Source of the DNA: Cystobacterineae bacterium
GTDB lineage: Bacteria; Myxococcota; Myxococcia; Myxococcales; Myxococcaceae
NCBI GenBank assembly: GCA_009782175.1
Contig: WRKR01000006.1
Coordinates: forward strand, 1-64,000
Reading direction: 5' to 3'
Length of the DNA: 64,000 nt
The notes under the pieces are model-generated. The model ran no database searches. It saw nothing but the letters and a program-made list of their open reading frames with translations, and was not told the DNA's origin. Positions 28,887-38,102 of this stretch are shown piece after piece (position 1 is the first letter of the stretch; each line of letters opens with the position of its first letter). The position numbers and the translations under genes were made by a program.

Positions 28887-29392
28887 AGTGCTTTCACTTT
28901 GGCCCCTGCTGCCCTGAGGCGTGCTTCCAAAAAAACCTGTACCTCGAGCGGAATATCAGCCAAAGGGAAAACAAACACCTGGCCTTTGTTGGCCAGAAGC
29001 AAAAGCCATATTTCTCGGGTTTTCAAAAGCTCCTTCACCCAAACCCATGGAAGGGTCGAAGAGGCCATGCCGCCTTGGAAAAAAAGGGAAGCCTCCTCCA
29101 AGCGCACTTGCATGGAAAAACTGCCCTGCTCACGGGAATAACCCACCAAAGCCCGGTAACAAAGCACATAAACCAGCCTGGACAGAACAAGCCCCACAAC
29201 ACTTGCCCCCGCCATTATCCACATGTTGCGCGGCTCCTCCTGGGTTAGCCACATCAACGGAAGCGTCAGCGTCGACAAGCCCACCCAAAGCGCTGTGCCC
29301 AAAGCGGCGTGGCGACGCCAAAGCATAAACGCACTCTTCCTCAAAACCGGCTCCGTATAGTGCAGCATGGCCTCATAGGGCTTTTCAGACAT
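28883..29392 (-). CDS. YcxB-like membrane protein
   Basis: 169 aa. Two transmembrane segments (about 30-50 and 58-80) are followed by a soluble C-terminal domain (FSMQVRLEEASLFFQGG ... VWVKELLKTREIWLLLL ... FVFPLADIP) resembling YcxB/PH-like domains. The function is unknown. The last codons (AKVKAL then TAG) are encoded by sequence identical to the left end of repeat B, so the repeat supplies the C-terminus and stop. It lies just downstream of an interrupted small secreted-peptide frame. Confidence 0.75.
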   Translation of the reverse strand: MSEKPYEAMLHYTEPVLRKSAFMLWRRHAALGTALWVGLSTLTLPLMWLTQEEPRNMWIMAGASVVGLVLSRLVYVLCYRALVGYSREQGSFSMQVRLEEASLFFQGGMASSTLPWVWVKELLKTREIWLLLLANKGQVFVFPLADIPLEVQVFLEARLRAAGAKVKAL

Positions 29393-29399
29393 GCCCTCG

Positions 29400-29574
29400 C
29401 TATAGCTTGCAGGCAGGGGGGCTGCAAAGAGGCTTCATCCATGGTTGTGGAGAGGGCGGAGCAGCAGAGGAGGAAAGCGCCTTCTCCCACTTCTCCAGCG
29501 CCCCCGGCTTGTTTTCAGGCAAAAGCGGGCAGGCACAAACACAAGAGGGTGGAGAGCAGAAATGTTTTTTTCAT
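29400..29574 (-). pseudogene. Small secreted protein, frame interrupted after the signal peptide
   Basis: ATG at 29574 has GGAG 5 nt upstream and encodes a textbook signal peptide (MKKTFLLSTLLCLCLPAFA), then meets TGA immediately. The +1 frame continues with protein-like sequence (PENKPGALEKWEKALSS) to TAG at 29400, giving about 58 residues if one base is shifted. The break could be a real frameshift, a sequencing error or, less likely, programmed slippage at the seven-A run after the start. It lies between two same-strand genes, 45 nt after one and 8 nt before the other, as a real gene would. Confidence 0.45.
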
Positions 29575-29619
29575 GAGGCTCCTTTGGGGCCATGGGGAGG
29601 CTTCTTAAAAAAAACACTT

Positions 29620-30063
29620 TCAAAAACGGACTTCAAACTCCAAGGTGTTTTTGGCCGCTTCTATCTGCGCCAGCAACTCTTCCAAGGCAAGGCTCATTTC
29701 TCCTGGGCTCAGCTCTATAGCCTCCAGCTGGTTGATGGGCTCGCCGTCTTCGTCTATGCCTGGAGATACTTTCACCCTCATTTTCTGCTTAAAAATACAC
29801 TGGGGCTCCCCCTCCTCACTGGGCTCAAAAACAAGGTGGCTTATTTCATAACCCTCAGCCGCCTCCTCCACCATGGTTTCACTGCGCCAACCCCTGGCCT
29901 TCAGCTCCTCAGGTATTTGCTCGTCATCGACGAAAACAGCACCCTGCCCAACAAACAACTGCGCAACCACCTGCAAAGGAATTTCACTGTCCATGAGTTC
30001 ATCGTCCATCAGTTCATCCACCTCAATAAACGGTTTCTCTGCCTCTTCATAACTATCCCCCAA
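29620..30063 (-). CDS. Acidic hypothetical protein
   Basis: 147 aa, strongly acidic, with a duplicated DELMD near the N-terminus that comes from a 15-bp direct repeat (about 29989-30018). The C-terminal half ends in a helical segment (GEMSLALEELLAQIEAAKN). No signal peptide, membrane segment or known domain is recognised. The start is uncertain: a TTG at 30063 after a G-rich tract, or ATG codons inside the DELMD repeat. It heads a minus-strand set with the interrupted peptide and the YcxB-like gene. Confidence 0.6.
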   Translation of the reverse strand: MGDSYEEAEKPFIEVDELMDDELMDSEIPLQVVAQLFVGQGAVFVDDEQIPEELKARGWRSETMVEEAAEGYEISHLVFEPSEEGEPQCIFKQKMRVKVSPGIDEDGEPINQLEAIELSPGEMSLALEELLAQIEAAKNTLEFEVRF

Positions 30064-30431
30064 CCCCCCACAGTCTCTAAGGCTCTTTGAAGACTACCTC
30101 TAGCCTGCCCCGGAAACAAACCCTAAGCCCAGGAGCCCTGGGGTTTTTCAACAAAAAAACACCCTCATGTAAGTGGTTTCCACCCTCCCTGCTGCTGAAA
30201 CCTACGCCACACCAAAGCCCTCTTTTGAGCCCTCTTTTAAAGTATAGGCTTCTTTTTTGCATAAGCTTCCCTATTCGAGGGCCTTCTTTTTTTATGCCTT
30301 TCTCTTTTGCAGGGCCTGGGGTGGCTTTGCGGCCGTTGGGGTGGCCCGGTAGGCTTTTCCTGTGCTGAAAATATGCTGAAAAAAGTGCAAAGGGGCTAGA
30401 CGGCGTGCGCGCTTGCACCTAAATAGGGGGC
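30064..30431. other. Divergent promoter gap without supported gene
   Basis: 368 bp between divergent genes. No frame with convincing composition was found. The only internal pattern noted is a 12-bp direct repeat, AGCCCTCTTTTG at 30216 and AGCCCTCTTTTA at 30228. Promoters for both flanking genes should be here, but no clear -35/-10 pair was identified. Confidence 0.5.
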
Positions 30432-30863
30432 ATGTCCTGGCGCGTTCTACGTCTCTTTTCGGTGGCAGCCATGGTGTGGGCCTTGCCGGGTTTCGCTCAA
30501 AAACAGGAGTTGGGGGCCAAACTGCCTGAGCATGCCCTTCAGGTGGCCAAACACCGCTTCCGCGTCAACACCCCTATGGAAGCCGTTCTCAAATTTTATG
30601 CAACAACCTATCCACCTTCAAGCTATGCGCGTGTACCGCTCATCAACCAACCCCATGTGCGCGCTTTCCACATCAAAAACCCCAAAAAAGGCCCATGGGC
30701 TGGAATCAACCTCTATGAAACGCAAGGGGAAGTACGCATTTTTGTGGTCCCCGCCGACCCTTCCCCGCCTGTCGCCTCAGCTCAAAAAAACGCCGCAAAA
30801 CCTCCACCTTCCGCCTCCGCAACACAAAGCGCGCACCCTCAAAAACAGACTTCCTCTCCATAA
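30432..30863 (+). CDS. Secreted hypothetical protein with Pro/Ala/Ser tail
   Basis: 143 aa. A signal peptide (residues 1-22, cleavage after GFA) is followed by a compact region with VNTPMEAVLKFYATTYP and INLYETQGEVRIFVVP, then a low-complexity tail rich in Pro, Ala, Ser and Gln. No family is recognised. It is a lone gene 47 bp upstream of tRNA-Gln. Confidence 0.65.
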   Translation: MSWRVLRLFSVAAMVWALPGFAQKQELGAKLPEHALQVAKHRFRVNTPMEAVLKFYATTYPPSSYARVPLINQPHVRAFHIKNPKKGPWAGINLYETQGEVRIFVVPADPSPPVASAQKNAAKPPPSASATQSAHPQKQTSSP

Positions 30864-30910
30864 GCTTGTTGACAACTTATAAAAGCAACGCCAAAAAGCA
30901 TCCGCCTCTT

Positions 30911-30981
30911 TGGGGAATCGTCTAACGGTAGGACTCCAGATTCTGACTCTGGCTATCTAGGTTCGAATCCTAGTTCCCCAG
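30911..30981 (+). tRNA. tRNA-Gln (anticodon CTG)
   Basis: The acceptor stem TGGGGAA pairs with TTCCCCA. The anticodon arm CCAGA-TTCTGAC-TCTGG gives anticodon CTG, and the T arm is CTAGG-TTCGAAT-CCTAG. The discriminator base is G. The CCA end is not encoded. It reads CAG codons. No integrase or attachment-site duplication is visible beside it. Confidence 0.96.
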
Positions 30982-31164
30982 TCTGCGGGTGGGTTGCCGA
31001 GTCCAGAGACATCTCTTCCCAGCCCTGGGGAAAATGCCCATAAAGAGCGGTGGCTGAGCTGAGGGGGAGCCATGGGCGATGAAAAGGCGCTCATGGCCCT
31101 TGCTTTTTCATTCGGCTTTCTTGCGGCAACTGTTGGTGCGGCACAAGTCGTACCTCCATGTGGC

Positions 31165-32844
31165 TCAAGGCACTTTTCCATCGAAGCTGGGGGAGTCGAT
31201 GAGGAAGCCGGTGGTCTGATTTCCAGAAATAGAAGTACGCCAGGAAAAAACCACCACACTGCGCGTGGGCGAAAGAGGCAAGACACCCAGAAAACCTCCA
31301 TGGCCCGCGCTTTTCTCTGTGCCGAAGTGCTTTTTCAGCTCGTCCCCATAGAGGTGTTCTTTCCATTTGTCCCCCTGTTTGTGGGCCAGCTCCTGTAGAA
31401 TACAGCCTTGAGTCCAAGTCTCGTTCTCTCTCCCCTTCTTTTTGTCTTTCCACTCCAGTGCACACCAGTGGTGCTTCAAAGAGCCCATAAACACCCTGGC
31501 ACCTTCGGGTGTGCGCACCACCGAGCCCATGCCTTCTGTTTTGGGCAAAATTTTTGGCTCACCACAACGAAAACCCCATGGACTGGAGGCATGGGGCCTG
31601 ACAAAGCGACAAAGCTCCCAAGCATTGTCAGCGCCTTTGGAGGAGCTTCGCAGCACCACCAAGTCTTTGTCTGGGCCTGACTGCACAATTGCCGAAATGG
31701 AGGCATCACTTTGAGCGTCTATGCAAGCTTCAGACAAAGCTTCTCCGGTCTTCGCATTGAAAGCCAGAAAACCCTTATGCTCTCTATCTCTATACTTAAA
31801 GCAATTCGTCAGCACCACATCCAAGCCTCGGTGGTTGCCAAGCCGTAAACCCATGGCTGTGTCGGGCAACTTTGTGCGCCACACTTCTTCTCCTTTGGCG
31901 TTGATGGCCATCAAAAAGCTTTCCAATGCCATTCCTGTGCTGTCACTCCACCGTGTTATGGACAACAACAAACCCTCGCGTGTCACGGCAACAGAAGCCG
32001 GCCAAGGCGGCAAGGACGATAAACTCCATAACTGGCGGTTGATGCGAATGTTGAAGCTTCGCGTGTGGCTTCTGCGGTGGCCTGCTTTGTCCACAAACTT
32101 GACTGTCAAATTCAGTTTGTAGGGGCCATGCGGCAAACCCGGCAAAGCAGAAAGCGGCACTTTGAAACACTGGGAAGAGGGCTTGGCGGGAAGGCTTCGC
32201 GGGCAAGCTGTGCGCACGAGACGGTGAAACCCGCCTTCGTCGGCAAACAATTCAATCCGGTTCCAAACGGTTTCCTCGCGGCCCTCGAGTTGCACATAGA
32301 GCGCGTCGTCTCGGCCCCATTCTTCTTTGTCCTCAAGGTGCATCTGCAAGAGTTTTTTTTCATAGCTCCATGCAAAATGCTTCACCGTGCTTCCATGCTT
32401 GCCACGCGCTTCCACTTCTAAGCGATAACTTCCTTCTAGGAGGGGCCTGAGTGAACCACACTCCCCGCTGGTTGCCGGCATGCACTCCCAGCGTTGATGC
32501 AGTGTTTTTGGGGGCTCCATGTCCAAGGCCGTGCATTGCAAACTGTGCGTGTACGCATCGGGCTCAACAACCCGAAACGCTGCTCCATGCTCAGCACCAT
32601 AGACATCCACTTGGATTTTCAGTCGAGCCCGGGTTGTCTGGGCATATTCGTTCAACTCACCTTCAGACACGCGAAAATGCACTTCCGGCGCTGCTGAATT
32701 TTCAATGCCAGGTTTGGCTTTGTCTTCCTCCGCCAGCACTGCCATGGCATGAACCTCAACGCCCCTCTTCACGGCGCACCCCAAGGCCATCACCACCATG
32801 GAGATTCCAGCCATCGACAGATGCAAGCCTTGTTGTCTGCCCAT
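31165..32844 (-). CDS. Large uncharacterised lipoprotein
   Basis: 559 aa. The N-terminal signal ends in a lipobox (MALGC), so the mature protein should be lipidated and envelope-attached. The first half has beta-sandwich-like repeats with Trp/Cys pairs (RWECMPATSGECG, GSYRLEVEARG). The second half has repeated strand motifs (LLSITRWSDSTG, LAFNAKTGEAL, DLVVLRSSS) that could form a PQQ-type beta-propeller. No enzyme signature is seen. ATG 32844 follows AAAGGA and is preferred to a TTG two codons upstream. Function unknown. Confidence 0.72.
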   Translation of the reverse strand: MGRQQGLHLSMAGISMVVMALGCAVKRGVEVHAMAVLAEEDKAKPGIENSAAPEVHFRVSEGELNEYAQTTRARLKIQVDVYGAEHGAAFRVVEPDAYTHSLQCTALDMEPPKTLHQRWECMPATSGECGSLRPLLEGSYRLEVEARGKHGSTVKHFAWSYEKKLLQMHLEDKEEWGRDDALYVQLEGREETVWNRIELFADEGGFHRLVRTACPRSLPAKPSSQCFKVPLSALPGLPHGPYKLNLTVKFVDKAGHRRSHTRSFNIRINRQLWSLSSLPPWPASVAVTREGLLLSITRWSDSTGMALESFLMAINAKGEEVWRTKLPDTAMGLRLGNHRGLDVVLTNCFKYRDREHKGFLAFNAKTGEALSEACIDAQSDASISAIVQSGPDKDLVVLRSSSKGADNAWELCRFVRPHASSPWGFRCGEPKILPKTEGMGSVVRTPEGARVFMGSLKHHWCALEWKDKKKGRENETWTQGCILQELAHKQGDKWKEHLYGDELKKHFGTEKSAGHGGFLGVLPLSPTRSVVVFSWRTSISGNQTTGFLIDSPSFDGKVP

Positions 32845-33029
32845 CAACAAATCCTTTCTTCGCTGCTGCGCTCAAGGGCATTTGGAAGAGACGCTCGAAG
32901 CCCCACTTTGTTTCAAAAACAAAGCTGACACAGCATTGTTTTGAGGGATAAAATGCGCTCAGTGTATACATGGCCTGGGCTTGCGGGGGTTGAAGGAAGG
33001 ATTTGTTTTTCAGTTCAAATCCGCGTTCC

Positions 33030-36008
33030 TCACCTGGTCCGGCCGAATTCCACAGCTTCAACCACAACACCCCATTCCCCCACCGGGGAATAGGACCAGA
33101 CCAAGTCCACGCGTTGTGTAGCCGCTGCGTCAAACTCCGGGCTCTGCCCTTCCGGAATGCCGCCAATGCGGTGGGCACTTCTCAAATCCCCGACATAGGT
33201 GTCACCCTCACGCAGGGTATTGGCTACCCAAGTGCCGTTGCCCACCAGAAGAATATTAAAAACACCCGTGGGGCGCTGCTTGCCCTCGGCATCCGACAGC
33301 CTGACGCGAATGGCTTCGACGCCACTCAACTGCCCTTGGGGCGTCCAGAAGGAGGGGCCCACCACAGAGTTCGCCCCTTGAATGCTGGCCTCTATGCTCT
33401 GGGCGGGGCAGGCGGAGCCACGCGGAAGCGCGCTCAGCGTATAAGAGGAAACGGCCGGCGTATGCGCAATGGAGCTCCAGGAGGGGCAGGCGCCCGAAGC
33501 CAGGTGCTCGTCAAAAACCACGTTGGTGGCACTGAATTCCAAGGGTATATGCACCCTGTCCTCCGCCTGAGGGGAGTGGGCAGTCATGGTGATGTAGCTA
33601 TAGTCCGCAACCTGCGCATGATATCGGCATATATATTCGCCGTTGACGGCCGTCGGACGCGCCTCTGAAGTCAACGTCACCCCCGGCCCCCCCGGCAAAC
33701 ACGCCACCACCGCGTCAGAGACAGGCTGATTGTTCGCACCACGCGTCTGCAGGCTCACCTCTATGCTGGAGCCCCAAGGCGCCGGAACATAGGTATGCCT
33801 GCTCCACGCTTTAACCCCTGTCTGCTCAACACCGTCCACCTTCACTGCACCAGGCAACAACATCAACGGCACCGCTTCCGTAGAAGCAGGCCTAGAGCGC
33901 AGCGGAACAGGGTGGGTGTCCGCACCCGAGGGCACCATGGGAAGGCCGCTCAACAAATATACGGATGCGTTGTCCACAGCATTGGGCGAAACCCGACGGC
34001 CGAAAATGTCGCGAATTTCAACTCCCGTCCCCAAAGCCAAAATGGCCTCCGCACCCGCCCAGGAGACGGCAACCCTCTGCCCATCAGGCTTGGTGAAAAA
34101 AACGGTTTGTTGGTGGTTGGGGGCAACCTGCACGCGCACCGGAGTTGCCCCTTGGAGGTGTCGGGTGAGCAAAGCCAAGGACAAATAAGCCGGGTGGGGC
34201 TCAAAGTCATAGCTGGTTATCCCCCACAGCATGCGCTCATTTTCCAGTGCCTGCCGGAAGCTAAAATAGAAAACCCGCTCATATCCAGCCCCGAAACCCG
34301 CCGCATAAGTCTTCACCAAATGCGCTGCCTGCTCTATTTTTGAGCTCGCATAGGAGCCCAGAGCGTCCCTATAAATGTTTCGACCGGTTTCGGTCAGCCA
34401 GGCTGGATAGTCCTCCAGAGAAAAGGCGCTGAGCATAGGCTCCACATTCGCCAGCTGAAAGGCATGCAAGTTATAATAGGGGCGTACGGGGCCGGTGGGG
34501 AGCGTTTCTCCCGTGCCATAATAGTGCTGGTTCAGAACGTCCACATAACTCGCCGCACCGTTGCGCCATACCTCGTTGAAATAAGGTGCCGGCCGTGCCT
34601 GCTGCGGCTCAGCATTGGGGTTGCCGGCAGCCGATGACACCAATACCGCAATTTCAGCCCCCACCGCCCGCGCCCCTGCCCTTATCCCCGCATTGAAAAC
34701 TTTCAGACCGGCAGCATATTGCCAGGGATAGCCCGGGAAAAAACCAGAGGCGTTGACTTCATTGAAATATTCGACTGCTTTGGCATAAGGCCCCATATTC
34801 TCAGCATAAATTCTCGCGGACTCATAGACATTGTCCCAGTCACGAGGAATTTGCGGCGTCTCTGGCCCTTCGTCCCCGGTTCCAGGTCGCGTGCAGCGGG
34901 GAGCGCCTTCCATCACCGGAACGGCCTGCATGCCCTGCTCATGGATGGCTCGCGCTGTCCCGGCATAATAACCTCCCGAGCCCCATGGGCCGGGCGTCGT
35001 CCAGGTGTTGCAGTTTTGAATAACCTCCCAGGAAAAACGGTCCCTGACGGAGCCAATGCCCGCCTCTCTCATCATCTCCAGCGCCTCATTTAACGACTCA
35101 AAACCACCGGGTTTTGCCGTTATGGCCCAGGTGGCCACCGCATCCATGCCAAAACGCAAGTCCAGCGGAACATCCGTCGCCGGGAGCACAACAAAAGAGC
35201 TCATCCACCGAGCAGCCAAGCCAGCCGTGCTGAGGAAGCTGACAGAAACCTCATAATAGCCAACGGGAAGCGGGGCGAGCTCCACCGAAACCGGAGTGGA
35301 AGCATTTTTCTGCACCTCCTTGAGGAGCGCAAGCTCCCCATAGACATTTCTCGCCTCCACCCTCAGTTGCCCGACGGCACTTATAGGCAGCGTGGCAAAA
35401 CTCCAACGGGCCGGCGCATTCTCCTTGGCCCATTTGGCCCCTTCCGTCCGGGACAATACCACACCCGGATGGACGGTGAGTCCTCTGAGCGACCATTGTC
35501 CAGTGGCACCCGCCACTGTTGATTTGGTTATCAGTTGGATGTGGGCTGTCTGAGCCTCGGCGGGCACCGCCACAGAGAGGTCGACCGGCTCGTCCACCAG
35601 TGTATCCATCCAGCCTATAGGCGTCGGCCGCCCCAGCAGCGTCGGCGCTTCACCCACCCGCTGGCCTGAGGCGTCATAAAAACTCACCTCAATAAAGCCG
35701 CGCGCCTGAGTCATCGTCGAAGACAGACTTCCGTCCAAATATATGGCCGAAAGGCCCGCCACCGGGCAAGTCAACCCCTCCGTAGCCTGGGAAAGGGGCG
35801 TTACACTCAGCTGAGTCGGCCCCGTGCAATTCAGACCGCCATCGCCAGGCTCCGTCTCCTGCTTCTCCTCGTCCTTCTCCTTCTCCGGGATGGGCTCGCT
35901 TGGGCGCTCTACCTCACCCTCTCCACCGAGGGAGATGCCGGTGCAAGCACTGAGGGCTGTGCCCAGCATGAGAGCCAATAACGGAGGGAACAGAGAAACC
36001 CGATTCAT
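33030..36008 (-). CDS. Large glycoside-hydrolase-like lipoprotein
   Basis: 992 aa. A lipoprotein signal with lipobox LSAC (Cys22) is followed by a Glu/Lys-rich linker (31-55). Beta-rich regions occupy about 60-280. A probable (beta/alpha)8 barrel spans about 285-640, with EYFNEVN (Glu417, candidate acid/base) and AWLTETGRN (Glu540, candidate nucleophile). This arrangement is typical of clan GH-A. Further beta-sandwich regions follow at 640-992. It probably cleaves a polysaccharide at the cell surface. The exact family (GH39- or GH5-like) and substrate are not determinable here. The ATG has AGAGGA 7 nt upstream. Confidence 0.78.
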   Translation of the reverse strand: MNRVSLFPPLLALMLGTALSACTGISLGGEGEVERPSEPIPEKEKDEEKQETEPGDGGLNCTGPTQLSVTPLSQATEGLTCPVAGLSAIYLDGSLSSTMTQARGFIEVSFYDASGQRVGEAPTLLGRPTPIGWMDTLVDEPVDLSVAVPAEAQTAHIQLITKSTVAGATGQWSLRGLTVHPGVVLSRTEGAKWAKENAPARWSFATLPISAVGQLRVEARNVYGELALLKEVQKNASTPVSVELAPLPVGYYEVSVSFLSTAGLAARWMSSFVVLPATDVPLDLRFGMDAVATWAITAKPGGFESLNEALEMMREAGIGSVRDRFSWEVIQNCNTWTTPGPWGSGGYYAGTARAIHEQGMQAVPVMEGAPRCTRPGTGDEGPETPQIPRDWDNVYESARIYAENMGPYAKAVEYFNEVNASGFFPGYPWQYAAGLKVFNAGIRAGARAVGAEIAVLVSSAAGNPNAEPQQARPAPYFNEVWRNGAASYVDVLNQHYYGTGETLPTGPVRPYYNLHAFQLANVEPMLSAFSLEDYPAWLTETGRNIYRDALGSYASSKIEQAAHLVKTYAAGFGAGYERVFYFSFRQALENERMLWGITSYDFEPHPAYLSLALLTRHLQGATPVRVQVAPNHQQTVFFTKPDGQRVAVSWAGAEAILALGTGVEIRDIFGRRVSPNAVDNASVYLLSGLPMVPSGADTHPVPLRSRPASTEAVPLMLLPGAVKVDGVEQTGVKAWSRHTYVPAPWGSSIEVSLQTRGANNQPVSDAVVACLPGGPGVTLTSEARPTAVNGEYICRYHAQVADYSYITMTAHSPQAEDRVHIPLEFSATNVVFDEHLASGACPSWSSIAHTPAVSSYTLSALPRGSACPAQSIEASIQGANSVVGPSFWTPQGQLSGVEAIRVRLSDAEGKQRPTGVFNILLVGNGTWVANTLREGDTYVGDLRSAHRIGGIPEGQSPEFDAAATQRVDLVWSYSPVGEWGVVVEAVEFGRTR

Positions 36009-36320
36009 GAAAATCCTCTTATGTGGTTTAAATTAAAAGGTTTGTGTCTCCTGTGCCCCATATGTCCCCGTGGTTCAACCTCGCCGTCTCCAAGACTTTA
36101 ACACGGCTGTGGTATGAGGTATGCTAAAAACAGCCTGTGCAAAAAGCCTGTGCATGAAAATAGACGCCCTGCCGCACCCTTTAAAAGCCCCCAAAGGATG
36201 CTTCAGGCAGCGCTTTCTCTGTGAAGTTTCCAAAACCACCACAACTCTTCACTTCTGTTGTTGATCTTGCGCGCTCTTCTCCCTATAACGCCACCATCCT
36301 GTTGCCTTTCCAGAGGGAAA
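36009..36320. promoter_or_regulatory. Divergent promoter gap between the glycosidase and nuo genes
   Basis: 312 bp without a supported gene. It should hold the promoters of the nuo operon and the glycosidase lipoprotein. A 10-bp direct repeat AGCCTGTGCA at 36132 and 36145 (13-bp spacing) is a possible regulator site. No clear core promoter was recognised. Confidence 0.4.
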
Positions 36321-36854
36321 ATGAGCCAAAAAGCATTGGATAGACTGCAACGTACCCTGCCTCAGGCCCTTGTTCAACGCTATGAAGACTTGAGCGGTGC
36401 ACACTGGGCCATCATCGCCAAAGAGTCCCTCATTCCTCTCCTGCGCTATGCCAAAGAGGAATTGGGCTTTCGCCTCTTCATCTCCATGGACGCCGTGGAC
36501 AGGCTGCAGCTCCCTGTCAACAAACCTCGCTTTGAAGTGCTCTATTTCCTCTATTCCATAGAAGAAAATGAGCACCTGCGCCTCAAGGTGCTGGTGGACG
36601 AAGAGGCGCCTGTGGTGCCCAGCGCGCATGACGTTTTCCAGGGCGCCCTCTGGGCAGAGCGCAGCGTCTGGGACTTCTATGGCATCCGCTTTGAGGGGCA
36701 TCCGGATTTGCGGCGCCTGTTCCTCTATGAGGAGTTTGAAGGACACCCCCTGCGCAAAGACTATCCCTTACGCGGACGCCAACCCCTGACGCCTGAGCGC
36801 CCCCATGGAATAGAAGAAGCTTTTTGTGGACCCGGCAGCAATCGCCCCGTTTAA
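36321..36854 (+). CDS. nuoC: NADH-quinone oxidoreductase subunit C
   Basis: 177 aa. It carries the complex I 30-kDa signature ERSVWDFYGIRFEGHPDLRR followed by EGHPLRKDYPLRG. It is part of the peripheral arm connecting to NuoD. ATG 36321 has AGAGGGAAA directly before it. A longer frame begins in unconserved upstream sequence. It is first in the cluster, and nuoA and nuoB are not upstream of it, which is unusual. Confidence 0.95.
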   Translation: MSQKALDRLQRTLPQALVQRYEDLSGAHWAIIAKESLIPLLRYAKEELGFRLFISMDAVDRLQLPVNKPRFEVLYFLYSIEENEHLRLKVLVDEEAPVVPSAHDVFQGALWAERSVWDFYGIRFEGHPDLRRLFLYEEFEGHPLRKDYPLRGRQPLTPERPHGIEEAFCGPGSNRPV

Positions 36855-36875
36855 ACACCCTTCAAGGAAATGCTT

Positions 36876-38102
36876 ATGGCCCCCCATGGCTTAGAGCCTC
36901 ACGCCCACGACGAAAACCCTCTGGACACGGATTTTGGCATCCAACCCATGTTGGTCAACATGGGCCCCTCTCACCCCGCCACCCACGGCACCGTGCGCCT
37001 GAAAGTCGCCCTCCACGGAGAAAACATTCAGGACTGCGATGTCGAAATTGGTTTCCTGCACCGGGGCTTTCAAAAGTCCTGCGAGAATGTCACCTGGGCG
37101 CAGTGCCTGCCTTATACAGATCGCCTCAACTATGTCTCGCCGATGATGAATAACTTCGGCTTCCTCTCCGCCGTCGAAAAATTGGCCGGCATAGAAATTC
37201 CCGAGCGCGCTAAATATATACGCGTCATCGGCGCTGAGCTGCACCGCATTCACGACCACTTGGTCGCCACCGCCGCCACCGCCATGGAAATTGGCGGCCT
37301 CACCGTCTTCCTCTATGCCGTCGAAGCCCGCGAGCTCATTATGGAGCGCGTCACCGAGCTCACCGGCGCCCGCCTCACCACCTCCTATGGACGCATCGGC
37401 GGCCTCAACCGCGACATTCCCGATGGTTGGAAAGACAAAGTCCTTCGCACGTTGGACTGCGTTCGCTCTGCCGCCAATGAAATTGATGGCCTCCTCACGC
37501 GAAACCGCATCTTCATGGACCGCACCGTCGGCACAGGCTATTTGAGCCCCGAAGACGCCCTGGACTTTGGCTTCACAGGGCCTTGCCTTCGCGCCTGCGG
37601 CATTGGCCTCGACATACGCAAGGCTCGCCCCTATTGGGCTTATCCTGAGTTGGACTTCGAGGTTCCCATCTTCCACGCCTGTGACAACTTCGACCGCTAC
37701 CGCATCCGCATGGAGGAAATGTTTCAGTCCGACCGACTCATCCGCCAGGCCTTAGAGAAACTCCCCGGCGGCCCCGTCCTCATTGATGACTGGCGCTTTG
37801 CCCTGCCTCCCCAGGAAACGGTTTTAAGCAGCATTGAAGGCGCCATCGCCCACTTCAAACTCATTATGGAGGGCGCACAAATTCCGGCCGGAGAAGTATA
37901 CCACGCCACCGAGTCTTCCAACGGAGAGCTCGGCTGGTATTTGCGCTCGGATGGCAGCGGCCGCCCCTATAAAGTCCACATCCGCGCCCCCGGCTTCCAA
38001 ATCCTCTCGGCTTTGTCCAAAATGGTGAAGGGCAAGCTCCTGTCTGACCTTATCCCTACGTTTGATACCATCAATATGATTGGTGGTGAGGTGGAACAAT
38101 GA
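36876..38102 (+). CDS. nuoD: NADH-quinone oxidoreductase subunit D
   Basis: 408 aa. The 49-kDa subunit motifs include NMGPSHPATHG, IGFLHRGFQK, ELHRIHDH and GGLNRDIPDG, and the protein forms the quinone site with NuoB. ATG 36876 is preferred over ATG 36870, which would abut the AAGG ribosome site. NuoC and NuoD are separate proteins here, unlike the fused NuoCD of E. coli. The stop overlaps the nuoG start. Confidence 0.95.
   Translation: MAPHGLEPHAHDENPLDTDFGIQPMLVNMGPSHPATHGTVRLKVALHGENIQDCDVEIGFLHRGFQKSCENVTWAQCLPYTDRLNYVSPMMNNFGFLSAVEKLAGIEIPERAKYIRVIGAELHRIHDHLVATAATAMEIGGLTVFLYAVEARELIMERVTELTGARLTTSYGRIGGLNRDIPDGWKDKVLRTLDCVRSAANEIDGLLTRNRIFMDRTVGTGYLSPEDALDFGFTGPCLRACGIGLDIRKARPYWAYPELDFEVPIFHACDNFDRYRIRMEEMFQSDRLIRQALEKLPGGPVLIDDWRFALPPQETVLSSIEGAIAHFKLIMEGAQIPAGEVYHATESSNGELGWYLRSDGSGRPYKVHIRAPGFQILSALSKMVKGKLLSDLIPTFDTINMIGGEVEQ

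Noticed and set aside
30077-30418. 113-residue minus-strand frame in the gap before the secreted hypothetical gene.
   Set aside because: Basic, low-complexity translation with no ribosome site or domain. The gap is needed for two divergent promoters.
30911-30981. tRNA-Gln as an integration site for a genomic island.
   Set aside because: No integrase, no duplicated tRNA 3' end and no change of gene style on either side.
31072-31398. Plus-strand frame with a good ribosome site (GGGGGAG) and hydrophobic start, reading into the 3' end of the lipoprotein gene.
   Set aside because: Most of it is antisense to the well-supported 559-residue lipoprotein gene and the sequence after the hydrophobic start lacks protein-like composition.
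32756-33178. 140-residue minus-strand frame bridging the lipoprotein and glycosidase genes.
   Set aside because: It overlaps the ends of both real genes in another frame and has no recognisable motif.
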